Under the pieces are notes generated by a model. That model was not told where the DNA came from. It searched no databases and saw only the letters and a program-made list of their open reading frames with translations. The position numbers and the translations under genes were made by a program. DNA of 64,000 nucleotides from CAIODY01 sp046051225. GTDB taxonomy: Bacteria; Bacteroidota; Bacteroidia; Chitinophagales; CAIODY01. Shown here piece after piece: positions 61,744-64,000 of the stretch. The DNA lies in contig JBJOOR010000007.1 of NCBI GenBank assembly GCA_046051225.1, forward strand, positions 1 to 64,000, given 5' to 3'. Position 1 is the stretch's first letter. Each line of letters begins with the position of its first letter.

Positions 61744-62175
61744 TTACAATATCATTTTATGTTCAAAATAATAATCTACACCATCTACTTTCCAAGTGAG
61801 ATGAATTTCGTGTAAGCCTTTATTGGCGACAGGTATAGGCAAAATCCATTCGTTGTTTTTAGTTTGAAAATTTTTAGTGTAATCTTTATTTTCATCCGAA
61901 GGACAATACAATTTTACCGAGCCTTCAATAGTTTTATTGTCAAAATCTTTTGGGAAATGAATCAGCAATTTTCCATCTTGTTCATCCATTTTAACAGCCG
62001 CCGAAAGATGCGACACATTGGTTTCTTGATTGATTTTTTCCTGATGTTTTAATTCTTCGGCATAATAATTTGGTGTTACCAAATCCATTTTTTCATTCAT
62101 TGATTTAATAGCTAAGAATGCAATTCCAGCTGCAAAAGCCAGATAAACAAAGAGTATTTTATATCCCCAATTCAT
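61744..62175 (-). CDS. FixH family protein
   Basis: A 143-aa protein with one N-terminal transmembrane helix (about 5-24) and a periplasmic domain containing VTPNYYAEELKHQEKINQ, typical of FixH/CcoH. It helps assemble or stabilise cbb3-type cytochrome oxidase. It follows ccoG by 18 bp on the reverse strand, with the end of a ccoP-like gene further upstream, so it belongs to the oxidase cluster. Confidence 0.88.
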   Translation of the reverse strand: MNWGYKILFVYLAFAAGIAFLAIKSMNEKMDLVTPNYYAEELKHQEKINQETNVSHLSAAVKMDEQDGKLLIHFPKDFDNKTIEGSVKLYCPSDENKDYTKNFQTKNNEWILPIPVANKGLHEIHLTWKVDGVDYYFEHKMIL

Positions 62176-62193
62176 AAGAAAAAATTTTTGTGA

Positions 62194-63615
62194 TTAATTA
62201 TATTTTTCTGGTCCAATAAATTTTGCTTTAACGCTTTTAATTTTTTTATCCTCACCATCATCTACCACAACTTTAAATTCTGTTTTCCATCCGTGAAGCT
62301 CTTCGGGCTTGAGTTTGATGAAAAATTCCATGGCTGCATAATCTTCTTTTTTCACCACCCAATTGCTACTTCCAACTGGAACAATTTCACCTTTTACACC
62401 TTCCAAATGCAAATGAATAGGAATGTCGTGTCGGGTTTTATTCGCCAATTTTAAGTTGTATAAATTTGAGAAACTTCCATCCGAATATTTTTGATAACTC
62501 ATACCTGAAACCCTCATCAATGTTACATCTACTTCACTTCGGCTGATTAATAAAAATGCTAACAACGATATTAATAAAGTAAGGACTGCGGTGTATGCTT
62601 TCAATCGTGTATTGAAAACTAATTTTCTTCCACGACGAATAGAATTATCAGATGCATAACGCACCAATCCAACTGGTTTATGAATGTTGGTCATGATTTC
62701 ATCACAAGCGTCAATACAAGCTGTGCAATTCACACATTCCATTTGTGTACCGTTGCGAATGTCAATACCAGTAGGGCATACACGAACACAAGCTTTGCAA
62801 TCAATGCAATCACCATGCTCATTTTTTTCTTCGGCAGTTGATAATTTTCCACGAGGTTCGCCACGAACTTTATCATAAGCCACCACGATAGAATTTTTAT
62901 CTAACAACACACCTTGCAATCTTCCGTAAGGACAAACCACGATGCAAGCCTGCTCACGAAACCACCAATAAACAAAAAAGAAAACAGTAGTGAAAATGAG
63001 CAACGAAATGAAAGTACCGATGTTTTCAGATGGATTTTGATAGTATGCTAACACACTGTCCATACTTATTAAATACGACAAGAAATAATTAGCGATGATA
63101 AATGAAATGGCAAAAAAGATAATGAATTTTGTTACACGTTTTCGGATTTTAAATCCATTCCAAGGCATTTGTTTTAATTGATTTTGCTTGTTGAAATCGC
63201 CATCTAAAAAGTATTCGATTTTACGAAAAACCATTTCCATAAAAATGGTTTGCGGACAAGCCCATCCACAAAATATCCTTCCAAACGCAACGGTGAAAAC
63301 AATGATGAACACTACAAATGTGAGCATCCCGATGCCGAAAATAAAAAAATCTTGAGGCCAAAAAACCATACCGAATAAGATGAATTTTCTACCCAATACA
63401 TTCAGCATAAACAAAGGCTCATCATGCACTTTGATGAATGGCAAAATCAAAAACACCAACAAATAAAAATAGCTGAAATAGCTACGAATCTTATACAGCC
63501 TGCCTTTGGGCTGCTTTGGATGAATATAATTTCGAGAGCCATCTTTTTTTATAGTAGCTACCGAATCACGAAACGAACCTTTTGGGTCGAAGTCGGAAGA
63601 GATTTGATTGTCCAT
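62194..63615 (-). CDS. ccoG: cbb3 oxidase accessory protein CcoG (FixG/RdxA)
   Basis: A 473-aa membrane iron-sulfur protein involved in copper handling for cbb3 oxidase. It has about five transmembrane segments, GWACPQTIFMEMVFRKIEY, and EQACIVVCPYGRLQG. The two ferredoxin-like cluster motifs are CIDCKACVRVCPTGIDI and CVNCTACIDACDEI at about residues 270-310. A C-terminal Ig-like FixG domain covers about 360-473. It follows the ccoP-like gene by about 200 bp past a terminator. Confidence 0.95.
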   Translation of the reverse strand: MDNQISSDFDPKGSFRDSVATIKKDGSRNYIHPKQPKGRLYKIRSYFSYFYLLVFLILPFIKVHDEPLFMLNVLGRKFILFGMVFWPQDFFIFGIGMLTFVVFIIVFTVAFGRIFCGWACPQTIFMEMVFRKIEYFLDGDFNKQNQLKQMPWNGFKIRKRVTKFIIFFAISFIIANYFLSYLISMDSVLAYYQNPSENIGTFISLLIFTTVFFFVYWWFREQACIVVCPYGRLQGVLLDKNSIVVAYDKVRGEPRGKLSTAEEKNEHGDCIDCKACVRVCPTGIDIRNGTQMECVNCTACIDACDEIMTNIHKPVGLVRYASDNSIRRGRKLVFNTRLKAYTAVLTLLISLLAFLLISRSEVDVTLMRVSGMSYQKYSDGSFSNLYNLKLANKTRHDIPIHLHLEGVKGEIVPVGSSNWVVKKEDYAAMEFFIKLKPEELHGWKTEFKVVVDDGEDKKIKSVKAKFIGPEKYN

Positions 63616-63758
63616 TTTGTTGTAGTGGTATTGAAAAAGGATTTACCTTTTTATCCGCTACAAAATTACATCTCAAGGCTTTGGAGCTAACTGATAGGTG
63701 TCAAAGCAAAACATGATTTCGGTCAGTTTTTTGAGAAAATAGATTTCTGTAAAAACAA

Positions 63759-63792
63759 AAAAGTTGTTGAAGTATTCACTCCAACAACTTTT
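63759..63792. terminator. Intrinsic terminator after the ccoP-like gene
   Basis: AAAAGTTGTTG (63759-63769) pairs with CAACAACTTTT (63782-63792). The A-rich left flank gives a U tract for the reverse-strand transcript. It would end or attenuate the oxidase transcript before ccoG. Confidence 0.85.
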
Positions 63793-63812
63793 CTTTTTAG
63801 ATTTTATTTCAA

Positions 63813-64000
63813 CTATTTTTTTACCACCACAGTGCTGTCCGTTTTTTTTGTAGCAGTTGAATCACTTGCTGCTCTGCCATCTTCATACTTATCACCTTGT
63901 GGTGCTTTTGCATTGGGCGGATTAGTACCGTGTAAAGTTTTTACATAACTGGCAATTTCGCTGATTTGTTTTTCGTTGTATTTCACCAACCACGATTGCA
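63813..64000 (-). CDS. C-terminal fragment of cbb3 oxidase cytochrome c subunit (CcoP-like)
   Basis: The last 61 residues of a gene that begins beyond the right edge. QISEIASYVKTLHGTNPPNAKAPQGD is the usual end of a class I cytochrome c domain in CcoP. A Ser/Thr/Lys-rich tail and TAG at 63815-63813 follow. The haem CXXCH motif is outside the window. The neighbours ccoG and fixH support a cbb3 oxidase cluster. Confidence 0.85.
   Translation of the reverse strand, partial: QSWLVKYNEKQISEIASYVKTLHGTNPPNAKAPQGDKYEDGRAASDSTATKKTDSTVVVKK

Overview
The window comes from an AT-rich member of the Bacteroidota. The evidence is a large adhesin with a type IX secretion (T9SS) type B C-terminal signal, followed by PorP/SprF-like and PorE-like genes; a secreted protein with a type A sorting tail; DUF1573, DUF5683 and Bacteroidota-type LptD proteins; and promoters of the form TTTG-N18..21-TAnnTTTG. 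Almost everything is chromosomal housekeeping. The clear mobile signal is at the left edge.

Layout. 1-2.2 kb: the end of an accessory element, with an acidic gene fragment, a small ORF and a large serine recombinase whose frame runs through a hairpin into the antisense of a CAU-anticodon tRNA. 2.4-5.6 kb: aminotransferase, heptose-phosphate kinase and threonine aldolase operon. 5.7-6.9 kb: two DUF1573 paralogues. 7.1-9.5 kb: fused alpha+beta E1 2-oxoacid dehydrogenase. 10-13.5 kb: CWC protein, DUF486 membrane protein and two envelope proteins. 13.6-17.2 kb: reverse-strand YdeI-like protein, an unknown secreted protein and a propeller protein. 17.5-26.8 kb: parA-parB-DUF5683-trpS, an amidase, an LptD-like protein, a SDR epimerase and a glycosyltransferase. 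26.9-40.4 kb: a kelch-like T9SS cargo, then a reverse-strand unit of giant adhesin, PorP/SprF and PorE-like protein, plausibly a cargo with its own export and anchoring factors. 40.8-42.8 kb: groES-groEL. 44-47 kb: glmM, rpsP, rpmI-rplT. 47-49.6 kb: two FKBP isomerases. 49.6-55.7 kb: nhaA, a TonB-dependent receptor broken by one in-frame amber codon, alanine dehydrogenase and an agmatinase-family enzyme. 55.7-61 kb: nuoA-F. 61-64 kb: universal stress protein, then fixH, ccoG and the end of a ccoP-like cytochrome gene on the reverse strand.

The most unusual arrangement is a VapBC-like toxin-antitoxin pair (59.09-59.71 kb) inside the nuo operon, between nuoE and nuoF. Its toxin overlaps the antitoxin by an ATGA, and nuoF overlaps the toxin by another ATGA. 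The nuo operon then stops after nuoF; nuoG-N are not in the window. Other points of interest are the recombinase/tRNA junction, the amber-interrupted receptor, a nested dyad upstream of groES, a 21-bp periodic array near 43.9 kb, and several families of fold-back repeats between genes.
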